Of a stretch of 64,000 bases of DNA, positions 7,961-16,383 are shown in pieces. Made by a program: the position numbers and the translations under genes. The stretch's first letter is position 1, and every line of letters starts with the position of its first letter. Source of the DNA: QQVM01 sp035341855 (GTDB lineage: Bacteria > Bacteroidota > Bacteroidia > AKYH767-A > 2013-40CM-41-45); contig DAOQWA010000013.1 in the NCBI GenBank assembly GCA_035341855.1, positions 1 to 64,000 of the forward strand, in the 5' to 3' direction. The notes beneath the pieces were generated by a model, which saw nothing but the letters and a program-made list of their open reading frames with translations, was not told the DNA's origin and searched no databases.

Positions 7961-9880
7961 TTAATGGTCTTCAACTACAGCGCCACCTTTATAAAGCTGC
8001 TTCCGATATTTAAGAGATGGAGATGGAATCAAAGGACCTAAGCCAAGGCGATCCCAAATCTCATCAATACGTTCTATCGTTTTTTCATCGGAAGCGAGGA
8101 TGTTGGGCCAGTCACGATCAAAGTCATCCAATTCTTTTGTTTTTCTTGTACCATCAAAGGTTAAATGTGAGACTGAACTGTCATGAGGGTTCGTAATCAG
8201 ATAATGATCCCGTTTGGGATCTGCATTATTGGCAAATCTCCAGACTGAATCTGCAATATCTGACACTTCCAAAGTGTTTTCTAAAAAGATGATCACTTTA
8301 ATATTGACTAGAAATTTTAAATCGAATAATCTATGGCTCAATTCCTTTATGTGATCCTTTCTGTTCTTTTTTACAGAGATGAATACTAAGGAAATATTTT
8401 CTTCTAACAGAGCATCATTAATTTCTTGAATTTCCGGAAAAGATTTTAAGAGAATATCTTTTTCTTCACTGGTAAGTGCCTTGTTTTTTATTTCGGCATC
8501 CCGTGTAGTTCTCGAGGCAAGTTCTTCAACAGTTTTTTTTGTTCCATCAATTCCTATCTTCCCACCGAATGCCATTACACTGCAGCTGTGATCAAGTACA
8601 TCGACCGGTCCTTGCGTAAGGTATGTATCATGTGCAGGATCGAAATTTCTGCTGATGTATTTTGCAACTTCTTTCTGATTATGAATATTAACGTCCTCAT
8701 CAACAATGATCATAATCTTCGTGAACATCATTTGTCCGGCACCCCACATACTATGCATCACCTTTGATGCCTGTCCGGGATACTCTTTTTTAATTTTTAC
8801 TATTACAAGATTATGAAATACCCCTTCCACAGGTAATACCATGTCTACAATTTCAGGAACCATAGTCATCTTTATTGGTGCAAGGAATATTCGTTCTGTC
8901 GCTTTACCTATCCATGCGTCTTCCTGAGGTGGTATACCAACAATTGTAGCAGGATAAACAGCATTTTTTTTATGAGTAATACAGGTGATATGAAATTTCG
9001 GATAAAAGTCGGCCAATGAGTAGTAACCTGTATGATCTCCAAATGGTCCTTCCAGGATGTAATCTTCCTCAGGGTCAAGATAGCCTTCAATGATGATATC
9101 TGCATCGGCAGGTACCTGGACATCTTGCGTTAGGCATCTTACAAGTTCAACTTTTTTCTTACGAAGAAAGCCGGCAAGAATATATTCATCCACGCCATCC
9201 GGTAATGGTGCTGTTGCGCAATACGTGTATGCAGGATCGCCTCCTAGTGATATTGCCACCGGCATCTTTTGCCCGAGCCTTTTATATTCTGCAAAATGTC
9301 TTGCACTAACTTTATGACGATGCCAATGCATAGCTGTCATTGTTGGCCCGAAAACTTGCATTCGATACAAACCAACATTTCTTATGCCTGTAAGTGGATC
9401 TTTTGTGTGAATAACAGGTAAAGTTAAAAAAGGTCCTCCATCTTCAGGCCAGCATTTCAGAACGGGAAACTTTGTGATATCAGGTGCAGGCATAATTACC
9501 TCCTGACATGAACCTTTCCCTGAAATGACTTTTGGCATCCATGATGCAAGTGATCCAAGCTTGGGAAGCATTTTAAGCTTGTCCATCCATCCTTCCTTTG
9601 GAGATGTCATGTCTTTAAATATCGCTTCAATGTCTTTTGCGATATCGTCAAGTTTGTTTGCACCTAAAGCCATGGCCATTCTCTTTTCTGTGCCCATAGA
9701 ATTTATCAATAGAGGAAATTCTGTTCCTGTATTTTCAAACAATAATGCCGGACCATAAACTTTTGAAATTCTGTCTGTGATTTCAGTGATTTCAAGGTTT
9801 GGGTTGACGTATTCCTTGATCCGAACCAGTTCACCCGCATCTTCGAGTGTTTTGATCCAGTCTTGAGTGTTATTGTACAT
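7961..9880 (-). CDS. UbiD-family decarboxylase
   Basis: 639 residues starting MYNNTQDWIKTLEDAGELVR. It shows family segments: LPVIHTKDPLTGIRNVGLYR, MHWHRHKVSARHFAEYKRLG, EGPFGDHTGYYSLADFYPKF (the EGPFGDH(T/F)G catalytic region with the E-R-E network) and the C-terminal AFGGKIGIDGTKK. UbiD enzymes use prenylated FMN to decarboxylate aromatic or unsaturated acids. Because the window also carries mqnA, a role as the late decarboxylase of futalosine-dependent menaquinone synthesis is plausible, but substrate specificity cannot be read from sequence. It lies 59 bp downstream of plsC on the same strand, with its own candidate promoter box at 9899-9906. Confidence 0.88.
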   Translation of the reverse strand: MYNNTQDWIKTLEDAGELVRIKEYVNPNLEITEITDRISKVYGPALLFENTGTEFPLLINSMGTEKRMAMALGANKLDDIAKDIEAIFKDMTSPKEGWMDKLKMLPKLGSLASWMPKVISGKGSCQEVIMPAPDITKFPVLKCWPEDGGPFLTLPVIHTKDPLTGIRNVGLYRMQVFGPTMTAMHWHRHKVSARHFAEYKRLGQKMPVAISLGGDPAYTYCATAPLPDGVDEYILAGFLRKKKVELVRCLTQDVQVPADADIIIEGYLDPEEDYILEGPFGDHTGYYSLADFYPKFHITCITHKKNAVYPATIVGIPPQEDAWIGKATERIFLAPIKMTMVPEIVDMVLPVEGVFHNLVIVKIKKEYPGQASKVMHSMWGAGQMMFTKIMIIVDEDVNIHNQKEVAKYISRNFDPAHDTYLTQGPVDVLDHSCSVMAFGGKIGIDGTKKTVEELASRTTRDAEIKNKALTSEEKDILLKSFPEIQEINDALLEENISLVFISVKKNRKDHIKELSHRLFDLKFLVNIKVIIFLENTLEVSDIADSVWRFANNADPKRDHYLITNPHDSSVSHLTFDGTRKTKELDDFDRDWPNILASDEKTIERIDEIWDRLGLGPLIPSPSLKYRKQLYKGGAVVEDH

Positions 9881-9898
9881 GTTGGACTAATTATATTA

Positions 9899-9906
9899 CA
9901 AAGTTA
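9899..9906 (-). promoter_or_regulatory. Candidate -7 box upstream of the UbiD-family gene
   Basis: The minus strand reads TAACTTTG, an exact TAnnTTTG match, 18 nt before the ATG at 9880. No good -33 element is seen. It suggests the gene can be transcribed separately from plsC. Confidence 0.4.
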
Positions 9907-9939
9907 GCAAGAATGGTGCAATATGATTTGCGAATTATA

Positions 9940-10686
9940 TCAATCCGGTTTTCTAAGCAATTCTCCTTCCATAATGCTATAAACTTTTTGCTTCAAAGCA
10001 GGAATATCTTCCTCTGTCAGTCCTTTCGTTTCAATAATCGGAGACCAAACACACTCAATCGTTCCCGGCCTGAGTTCCAAAGGACTATTAGGAGATAATA
10101 ATTTTCCACTATTGAGAATGGTTAATGTCGCTATTGGTACTTGAGCTGAGATCGCTAAACGAAATGCACCATCATGGAAATTCAAAAGAGGCGCTTTGGT
10201 TTTATTGCGTGTGCCTTCAGGACAAATGAAAACGGATATTCCTTCGCGGATGGATCTGTTCATGTTTTCCATGCTCTTGGCCCTCGCTTCTTTGTTCTTA
10301 CGATCTACGCTTATATATAATTTCCTAATGATATAACCAAGAACAGGTATTTTCATCAATTCTGCTTTTGCCAAAAAACGAAATGTGTGATGGCATGCCA
10401 AAGCATAAGCAGGTATATCAAGCATAGATCTGTGATTGGCTACAAACACATACGTTTTAGTTCTGTCTAAAAAGTTTTCGTTTTTAATACGCAGACGCAC
10501 TCCAAAACTGAAAAAAAGAAAAGCAGCCCATATTCTGGATACTTTGCAGTGAGCTATATGAGGAGCTTTTTTTGAATTGAAAGTGCTGAATATTAAAAAA
10601 TAGAATATGCCGGCAAGGACCATAGAAATTGTGAAAACCAAGGCAGCCCACAGGCCAAACAATGATCTCAAAAGTTTAAGCAGCAT
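9940..10686 (-). CDS. plsC: 1-acyl-sn-glycerol-3-phosphate acyltransferase
   Basis: 248 residues with one or two N-terminal membrane helices (about 12-34 and 52-65). The acyltransferase motif HX4D is NHRSMLD (H85, D90) and the glycerophosphate-binding motif is FICPEGTRNK (E157-R160). Both are complete and spaced as in PlsC enzymes, which acylate lysophosphatidic acid to phosphatidic acid at the inner face of the membrane. The length is normal. It is the first gene of a possible plsC-ubiD unit and diverges from the subtilisin gene. Confidence 0.93.
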   Translation of the reverse strand: MLLKLLRSLFGLWAALVFTISMVLAGIFYFLIFSTFNSKKAPHIAHCKVSRIWAAFLFFSFGVRLRIKNENFLDRTKTYVFVANHRSMLDIPAYALACHHTFRFLAKAELMKIPVLGYIIRKLYISVDRKNKEARAKSMENMNRSIREGISVFICPEGTRNKTKAPLLNFHDGAFRLAISAQVPIATLTILNSGKLLSPNSPLELRPGTIECVWSPIIETKGLTEEDIPALKQKVYSIMEGELLRKPD

Positions 10687-10705
10687 AGAACATTTTTTTA
10701 ACCTG

Positions 10706-10738
10706 CAAACATACTTAAATCCTTGCCATGCATCGCAA
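10706..10738 (-). promoter_or_regulatory. Candidate promoter of plsC
   Basis: The minus strand has TTG (10738-10736), 22 nt of spacer, then TATGTTTG (10713-10706), an exact TAnnTTTG. The ATG at 10686 follows 19 nt later. This matches the TTG-N17-23-TAnnTTTG pattern of Bacteroidota promoters. Confidence 0.5.
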
Positions 10739-10842
10739 TATTTTTATGTGCTTAATCCCCTTGGGATTGGGGGGAGGCAGTTGCTTGTTGCCGAACGTGA
10801 ATTTGAAATTTTGACAGTCAATATTGCATAAAATAGAGTGTA

Positions 10843-10874
10843 TTTGCTTGTTTTCCAGTCTGTAATTTTATTTG
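10843..10874 (+). promoter_or_regulatory. Candidate promoter of the secreted subtilisin gene
   Basis: TTTG at 10843-10846, a 20-nt spacer, then TTTATTTG at 10867-10874 (7 of 8 positions of TAnnTTTG, with T in place of the A). It is 47 nt upstream of the ATG at 10922. Confidence 0.4.
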
Positions 10875-10921
10875 GCATAACGGGAGATTTTAACGTACTT
10901 TATCTAAAATAAAATATAATC

Positions 10922-13900
10922 ATGGTAAAAGCATTACTAACCATCGTTCGCCGAAATTTCACATTCCTTCTTATTATTTACGGTGCTAATTCAGGTTTTT
11001 CTTCAGAGATCAATGATTCGAAGAATAAAATTTTATTTCAATCCGGAACAATAACTACGGAGAACAATTTTGCAGAATTAAAAACCCTGTCAATTTCTCC
11101 CGAAGATATTGTGAACAACAGATACTACAGGATCATTCATTTTGAAGTTCTGCCTTCGGATGAAGTAAAGGGCCGATTGTTAAAGGAAGGAATCCGACTG
11201 CTAAACTATTTGCCCCACAATGCATTCTTTGCATCGATTGCTGTTAAATCTGATTTTTCTAAGTTGGATAAATGTGGTATCCGGACAATCCTAAAGCTTG
11301 AACCACATCAAAAAAGTAGCAGAGCCATCAGAGAGAATAATATTCCTGATTACGCAAAATCCGGTGAAGGTTTAGTGAGCTTAATTGTGCTCTATCAAAG
11401 TGATGTAACAGCGGATTTAGTATCCGAAACTTTTTTTGAAAAAGGATATGAAACAATTCGTGCATATCATCAGGGATCTCAGATTCGGCTAAGAGTTCAT
11501 AGCGACAGGATTCCGGAATTGTTATCTATTCCTTTCGTAAAATATGTTGAAGAAATTGATGCACCTCCTCAGCCTGAAGACACGAAGGGGAGATCTCTTC
11601 ATAGAAGTAACCTGATCAATAGCGAATATGCTACCGGACTGCATTATGATGGAGCCGGTGTCAGCATTTCACTTGCCGATGATGGAGAAGTTGGGCCTCA
11701 CATAGATTTTCAGGGAAGAATCACAAATCTGATATCTACGGGGCCAGGTGGTTCTCATGGTGATATGACATCAGGAATCGCTGCAGGAGCAGGCAACCTT
11801 AACCCTTCAATGGAGGGAATGGCATCAGGAGCTCATTTGTATATTCATGACGTTGATGATGGAACAAATCCTTATGACCATGTTTATAATGCTCCAAATT
11901 ATTATGCTGCACATGGTGCAGTGATTACTTCTACCAGTTATAGTCAGGGCTGTAATGATTATAACACAATTGCCAGTACTGGTGATCAAATCGCACATCA
12001 ATATCCCTATATGAATTTTGTTTATTCGGCAGGAAATAGAGGGCAGAATGATTGTGGCTATGGAACAAATGCTGCCTGGGGAACTATTACCGGGGGTTTT
12101 AAGCAAGGTAAAAATGTAATCGCGTGCGGAAATTTAGATGCCTATGGAGTGCTCGATGCCACAAGTAGCAGAGGACCGGCTGAAGATGGTAGGGTAAAAC
12201 CGGATATTTGTGCCAACGGAAAAAATCAAAATTCAACGCGCGATGATAATCGATATCAGGTTGGCGGTGGAACCAGTGCTGCTTGTCCGGGTATTGCAGG
12301 TATAACGGCTCAATTAATTCAGGCTTATCGTGAAATGTTCCCTGGAACTGAAGCTCCTTCCCCTTTATTGAAAGGTTGTATGTTAAATGCAGCAGAGGAC
12401 ATTGGAAATCCCGGTCCTGATTTTACTTACGGCTGGGGCAGAGTGAATGCCTATCGTGCCTTGACTACTTTAATGGAAAATAGATACCTGCTGGATTCTT
12501 TATCTCATGGATCTTCCAATCAACATGTAATTCAGGTACCGGCAAATACACGTAAGCTTAAATGCATGGTGTATTGGATGGATGTAGAAGGTGACCCTCT
12601 TGCCTCAATTGCTTTGGTGAATGATTTGGATATGACTATTGAAGATCCTTCAAACACTACGTTCGAACCTTGGATACTAGATCCAACTCCAATAGTTGCA
12701 AATATTACAGCTCCTGCTGTAAGGGGTGTAGACCATCTTAACAACATGGAACAGGTAACAATTGATAATCCGGCAGCGGGTAATTATACAGTTGAGGTAA
12801 ATGCAACCTTGATCCCTTCCGGTGTTCAGCAATACTATGTCATATGGGAATTTATTTCAGATGAAATTAAGCTTACTTATCCAAATGGTGGCGAAGGATT
12901 CGTCCCGGGTGAAACTGAAGCATTGAGATGGGACGCACCTTCATCTACCGGTACATTCGACATTGATTATTCAACAGATCTGGGAGGCTCATGGACAAAT
13001 GTAGTAAGTGGTGTTCCTGCTGATATAAGGCAGTTTGATTGGATCGTTCCATCAAGTATCTCAGATCGTGTAATTGTGAGATTAACCCGTGGCCTCTTTT
13101 CAGATCAAAGTGATGTTCCTTTAGCCATTACTAATGTTCCTTCTGATTTAAACGTGGATTTTGTTTGTTTAAACCTGACACGGTTTAGCTGGACTGCAGC
13201 CCCGGGAGCGACAGAGTATGAAGTGAGTCTGCTTGGATCAAAATATATGGACTCGGTGGCTACTGTAAGTGGAACATTTGTTCAAATCCCTATAGCTGAT
13301 ACACTGGATACCTGGTTCAGTGTCCGTGCATTGGGAGCTAACGGTGGTAAGGGCAGGAGAGCAGTTGCTGTACATAAATTTCCCGGCGTACAGAATTGTT
13401 CTTTCGCTGACGACCTTAATTTAGTTCGGGTAAATAATCCTGCTGCAGGCTTGCTGTTTCCTTGTCAGGATCTTACTTCAGTCCCATTGATTATTAACAT
13501 ACGTAATGATGGAATCAACAGTGCATTCGATTTCGATCTTTCTTATTCAATCAATGGTGGAACTGCAGTTACGGAAACTTATTCGGATACCATACTGCAG
13601 GGTGCCAGTATAAATTACACCTTTTCTTCCCTGGTTGATTTGAGTGCGCAAGGTCCATATCAAATCGATTTTAGTATCACCTACACTGCTGATGCTAATG
13701 GCACAAATAATACGATAACTCACCTGATAGATGTTCAAAATTCAGGAACAATTCCACTTACGGAAGATTTTCAAGGTGCTGTCTTTCCTCCTGATGGCTG
13801 GGATCTGACAAATTCGGGAACGACGTATAACTGGGCAGAAAAGTCAGGAATAACCGGCGCTGACGGTAATACCACGACGGCAGCCTGGTTTGATAATTAT

Positions 13901-14551
13901 AGTTACAATTCGCCCGGTGCCAGAGATTACCTGCATACAGTATTAGCTGATTTTACAAGTGTCTCCAATCCGCTCCTTACCTTTGATGTTGCATATGCCA
14001 ATTATTCAGGTAGTTCAGATGGACTGGGAGTAGAAGTCTCACCTAATTGTGGCCTGAGTTTTATACCAACATCATATCTAAAAGCTGGGGCAACGCTGGC
14101 GACAGCACCATCTACTTCAACAGACTGGCAACCTACACAAGCTAGTCATTGGCGTAAAGATTCACTCTTTCTCTCAGCATTTGCCAATGCTAAGATTTTT
14201 ATACGATTTGTAAACATCAATGATTTTGGGAACAATTTGTACCTGGATAACATCAATCTGGAAGATAACTTTAACCCGGGTATAAATGATATTTCTTCTC
14301 CGGTTCTGCTTTCCTTATTTCCAAATCCTGCATCCGGATTATTTAATTTGAACGTGAATAATCTTCCTTCTGATAATTTAAAAATTAGTGTTTATGATAT
14401 AAATGGGCGTCTTGTGTTTTCTGATCAGTATAATAATACTACCGGAGCATTTCAATCTGTCATTGATTTGAAGGATCAAAGCAAAGGTGTTTATGTAGTT
14501 AATATTTCGAACGGAGAGAAATCCTATCTCCTGCGGGCAACCATTCTCTAA
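10922..14551 (+). CDS. T9SS-secreted subtilisin-like (S8) serine protease
   Basis: 1209 residues. A signal peptide (hydrophobic residues about 12-28) and a ~200-residue N-terminal part precede an S8 domain with the full triad: D253 or D254 (SLADDGEVGPHIDF), H279 (GGSHGDMTSGIAAG) and S452 (GGGTSAACPGIAGI). A beta-sandwich follows (about 535-650), then fibronectin/Ig-like modules, then a MAM/jelly-roll-like segment (about 945-1120: LTEDFQGAVFPPDGWDLTNS ... LYLDNINLED). The last ~80 residues (LFPNPASGLFNLNVNN ... YDINGRLVF ... GVYVVNISNG) are a type A T9SS C-terminal sorting domain. The enzyme is therefore probably exported by T9SS and anchored or released at the surface as an extracellular protease. 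It stands alone with a strong terminator after it. Confidence 0.9.
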   Translation: MVKALLTIVRRNFTFLLIIYGANSGFSSEINDSKNKILFQSGTITTENNFAELKTLSISPEDIVNNRYYRIIHFEVLPSDEVKGRLLKEGIRLLNYLPHNAFFASIAVKSDFSKLDKCGIRTILKLEPHQKSSRAIRENNIPDYAKSGEGLVSLIVLYQSDVTADLVSETFFEKGYETIRAYHQGSQIRLRVHSDRIPELLSIPFVKYVEEIDAPPQPEDTKGRSLHRSNLINSEYATGLHYDGAGVSISLADDGEVGPHIDFQGRITNLISTGPGGSHGDMTSGIAAGAGNLNPSMEGMASGAHLYIHDVDDGTNPYDHVYNAPNYYAAHGAVITSTSYSQGCNDYNTIASTGDQIAHQYPYMNFVYSAGNRGQNDCGYGTNAAWGTITGGFKQGKNVIACGNLDAYGVLDATSSRGPAEDGRVKPDICANGKNQNSTRDDNRYQVGGGTSAACPGIAGITAQLIQAYREMFPGTEAPSPLLKGCMLNAAEDIGNPGPDFTYGWGRVNAYRALTTLMENRYLLDSLSHGSSNQHVIQVPANTRKLKCMVYWMDVEGDPLASIALVNDLDMTIEDPSNTTFEPWILDPTPIVANITAPAVRGVDHLNNMEQVTIDNPAAGNYTVEVNATLIPSGVQQYYVIWEFISDEIKLTYPNGGEGFVPGETEALRWDAPSSTGTFDIDYSTDLGGSWTNVVSGVPADIRQFDWIVPSSISDRVIVRLTRGLFSDQSDVPLAITNVPSDLNVDFVCLNLTRFSWTAAPGATEYEVSLLGSKYMDSVATVSGTFVQIPIADTLDTWFSVRALGANGGKGRRAVAVHKFPGVQNCSFADDLNLVRVNNPAAGLLFPCQDLTSVPLIINIRNDGINSAFDFDLSYSINGGTAVTETYSDTILQGASINYTFSSLVDLSAQGPYQIDFSITYTADANGTNNTITHLIDVQNSGTIPLTEDFQGAVFPPDGWDLTNSGTTYNWAEKSGITGADGNTTTAAWFDNYSYNSPGARDYLHTVLADFTSVSNPLLTFDVAYANYSGSSDGLGVEVSPNCGLSFIPTSYLKAGATLATAPSTSTDWQPTQASHWRKDSLFLSAFANAKIFIRFVNINDFGNNLYLDNINLEDNFNPGINDISSPVLLSLFPNPASGLFNLNVNNLPSDNLKISVYDINGRLVFSDQYNNTTGAFQSVIDLKDQSKGVYVVNISNGEKSYLLRATIL

Positions 14552-14576
14552 ATTTATCGATGATGAATGCCAAACT

Positions 14577-14610
14577 AAAAATCCGGACTGAATATTCAGT
14601 CCGGATTTTT
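14577..14610. terminator. Bidirectional intrinsic terminator
   Basis: A perfect 34-bp palindrome with arms at 14577-14593 and 14594-14610 (left arm AAAAATCCGGACTGAAT). It forms a ~15-bp stem with a 4-nt loop and has A- and T-runs on both sides. It lies between the convergent subtilisin (ends 14551) and DUF4442 (ends 14642) genes and can serve both. Confidence 0.85.
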
Positions 14611-14641
14611 AGTTTATAGTAATGCGGAGTTTAAGTTATAA

Positions 14642-15148
14642 TTATTTTGCCTTTACATGATCCCACTTCTTAATTTGCCAATTTACTTTTGCGGTACAAA
14701 TGTGATTCTTCTCCGTATCATAAGTCTCGATTTGAATTTCTATAAATACAGCATCTTGATCTTTTAAAGGAATGTAAACTTCTTTTTCTAATCGATCTTT
14801 TGGGATAATACAACTAACCATCACGTCAGTCTTGCCTTGATAATGGTATACCATGTTAAGATCTTTCATGATCAATCGATATGCATCAGAACGCATACAA
14901 TGTGTTAAGGTCATTCCGGCGGTAAATTCAGATAAAGTTGCCAGTGCGCATGCATGCAATCCTCTCAAATGGTTTTGATTTATTCGCCTATAGGGTAGTC
15001 GTGCTTTTATGCCCTCATCAAACACTTCTATGATTTTGATTCCATGGGGTCGATTATATGGGATTGCCCGGTTTGTAGCCAGATTCAGGATGGTCCGGCT
15101 AAAAGAAGAATGTCTTGCTTTATCAAGAAGAGAAAAAAGCTTTTTCAT
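14642..15148 (-). CDS. DUF4442 hotdog-fold protein (thioesterase-like)
   Basis: 168 residues. The pattern IKIIEVFDEGIKARLPYRRI, NQNHLRGLHACALATLSEFT and the closing ETYDTEKNHICTAKVNWQIK is that of DUF4442/PaaI-like hotdog proteins, where the N-x-H/G-x-x-H-A segment heads the long central helix. Such proteins are often acyl-CoA thioesterases, which fits the adjacent fatty-acid module, but no catalytic residue can be fixed here. It lies 15 bp downstream of the nitronate-monooxygenase-like gene on the same strand and is probably co-transcribed with it. Confidence 0.78.
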   Translation of the reverse strand: MKKLFSLLDKARHSSFSRTILNLATNRAIPYNRPHGIKIIEVFDEGIKARLPYRRINQNHLRGLHACALATLSEFTAGMTLTHCMRSDAYRLIMKDLNMVYHYQGKTDVMVSCIIPKDRLEKEVYIPLKDQDAVFIEIQIETYDTEKNHICTAKVNWQIKKWDHVKAK

Positions 15149-15163
15149 GAATATTGCTTTGAA

Positions 15164-16177
15164 CTAGTTTGTAATTCGTGAGTTTAACTCATTATATGCC
15201 TGAGCACACTCTGTCTCCATCTGTGATACTATCTCTTTCACCGGCTTTATGTCATGAATCATTTCGACAGATTGTCCTGCACACCACAAGCTTTTATATG
15301 TCCCCGGCTTAACAGCACCTTCCAGCCAGTTAAAACCTCGTCTTTGAACAAGCATTTTAAAGTACTTTTTTGTGCGTGGGTTTTTGCTGAGTAATTTTTC
15401 AAGCCAGTTCTGCTTCGTTCCAATCTTTTTGGCAAAATCAGTATTGATAATACTGCATGGCGTTCCACTGATCTTTTCCGTCATCACAATATCATCCATC
15501 CTGTGATCTACTATTGCTTGCTTGTATTCTTCGGAAACTGTTGCTTCAGTACTGGCAATAAATCGTGTGCCACAATAAGCTGCAGATGCACCGGATGCGA
15601 GAATGCTAAGTATCGCACGTCCATGTGCAATGCCGCCTGCAGCCAATACAGGTGTTTTAGGGAATGCTTGCTTCAGAGCTTCCACCAGAATAATCAGGGG
15701 GAAAGGACCTGCATGTCCTCCGGCTCCCTGTCCAACAGCTACAAAGCCATCGCACCCTGAAGCATGACACTTTTCTGCATGTTCGAGATTGGTTACGTCG
15801 CAAAAAACTTTGCCACCATATTCATGAACTGCATCAATCGTGGATTTAGGATTTCCTAATGAAGTAATAACTACAGGTACTTTATTCTTGATGCAAATTG
15901 AAAGGTGCTTATCAAACCATGGGTTGGCCCTCTGAACGATCAGGTTCATACCATAGGTACCGGGCTTTCCATTCATGCCGGTCAGGTGACTATTCAGTCG
16001 TTTTAGGACGCTGTCCAGCTCATCTTCTGAACGATAATTTAAGGAAGGGAAACAGCCTAAAATACCTGATTCCATTGCCTGAATTACCATTTCTTCATTG
16101 CTGACAAGAAAAAGAGGGGCCATCACCAGCGGAAATCGCAGATTAAGCATCCGGGTAATGTCGTTTTGTATGATCAT
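15164..16177 (-). CDS. Nitronate monooxygenase-like flavoprotein (NMO/FabK superfamily)
   Basis: 337 residues forming an FMN-binding TIM barrel: FPLVMAPLFLVSNEEMVIQA at the N-terminus, then VAVGQGAGGHAGPF and LAAGGIAHGRAILSILASGA, the phosphate-binding glycine motifs of the 2-nitropropane dioxygenase family. The family oxidises alkyl nitronates; relatives act as enoyl-ACP reductases (FabK) or in fatty-acid metabolism, so the location next to a beta-oxidation module leaves the substrate open. Length is normal. It is the first gene of a two-gene minus-strand unit with the hotdog gene and diverges from the acyl-CoA ligase gene across 206 bp. Confidence 0.85.
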   Translation of the reverse strand: MIIQNDITRMLNLRFPLVMAPLFLVSNEEMVIQAMESGILGCFPSLNYRSEDELDSVLKRLNSHLTGMNGKPGTYGMNLIVQRANPWFDKHLSICIKNKVPVVITSLGNPKSTIDAVHEYGGKVFCDVTNLEHAEKCHASGCDGFVAVGQGAGGHAGPFPLIILVEALKQAFPKTPVLAAGGIAHGRAILSILASGASAAYCGTRFIASTEATVSEEYKQAIVDHRMDDIVMTEKISGTPCSIINTDFAKKIGTKQNWLEKLLSKNPRTKKYFKMLVQRRGFNWLEGAVKPGTYKSLWCAGQSVEMIHDIKPVKEIVSQMETECAQAYNELNSRITN

Positions 16178-16358
16178 AGTTTTTGTTTGTATGCTGAATG
16201 ACTGTCATTTTACAAAGTAAAGGAACCTTCTAATTGTTAATATCCAATGAAAAAATATTTTTGCACGGATTCAAAGCGGTCATTCTATAAAGTAATTTGG
16301 CACAATATCATACTCTTAGCCAAAAGTTGATCTTTTAGACTCCTTCAGGCGAACTAAG

Positions 16359-16366
16359 TATATTTG
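16359..16366 (+). promoter_or_regulatory. Candidate -7 box of the acyl-CoA ligase promoter
   Basis: TATATTTG, an exact TAnnTTTG, 17 nt before the ATG at 16384. No TTG is found at 17-23 nt upstream; the nearest is 29 nt away. Confidence 0.45.
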
Positions 16367-16383
16367 TAAAGAAAATTAGATCA

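Noticed and set aside
10739..10831. Coding frame fragment in the gap upstream of the subtilisin gene
   Set aside because: Short frame with no family resemblance that overlaps the candidate promoter regions of both divergent genes.
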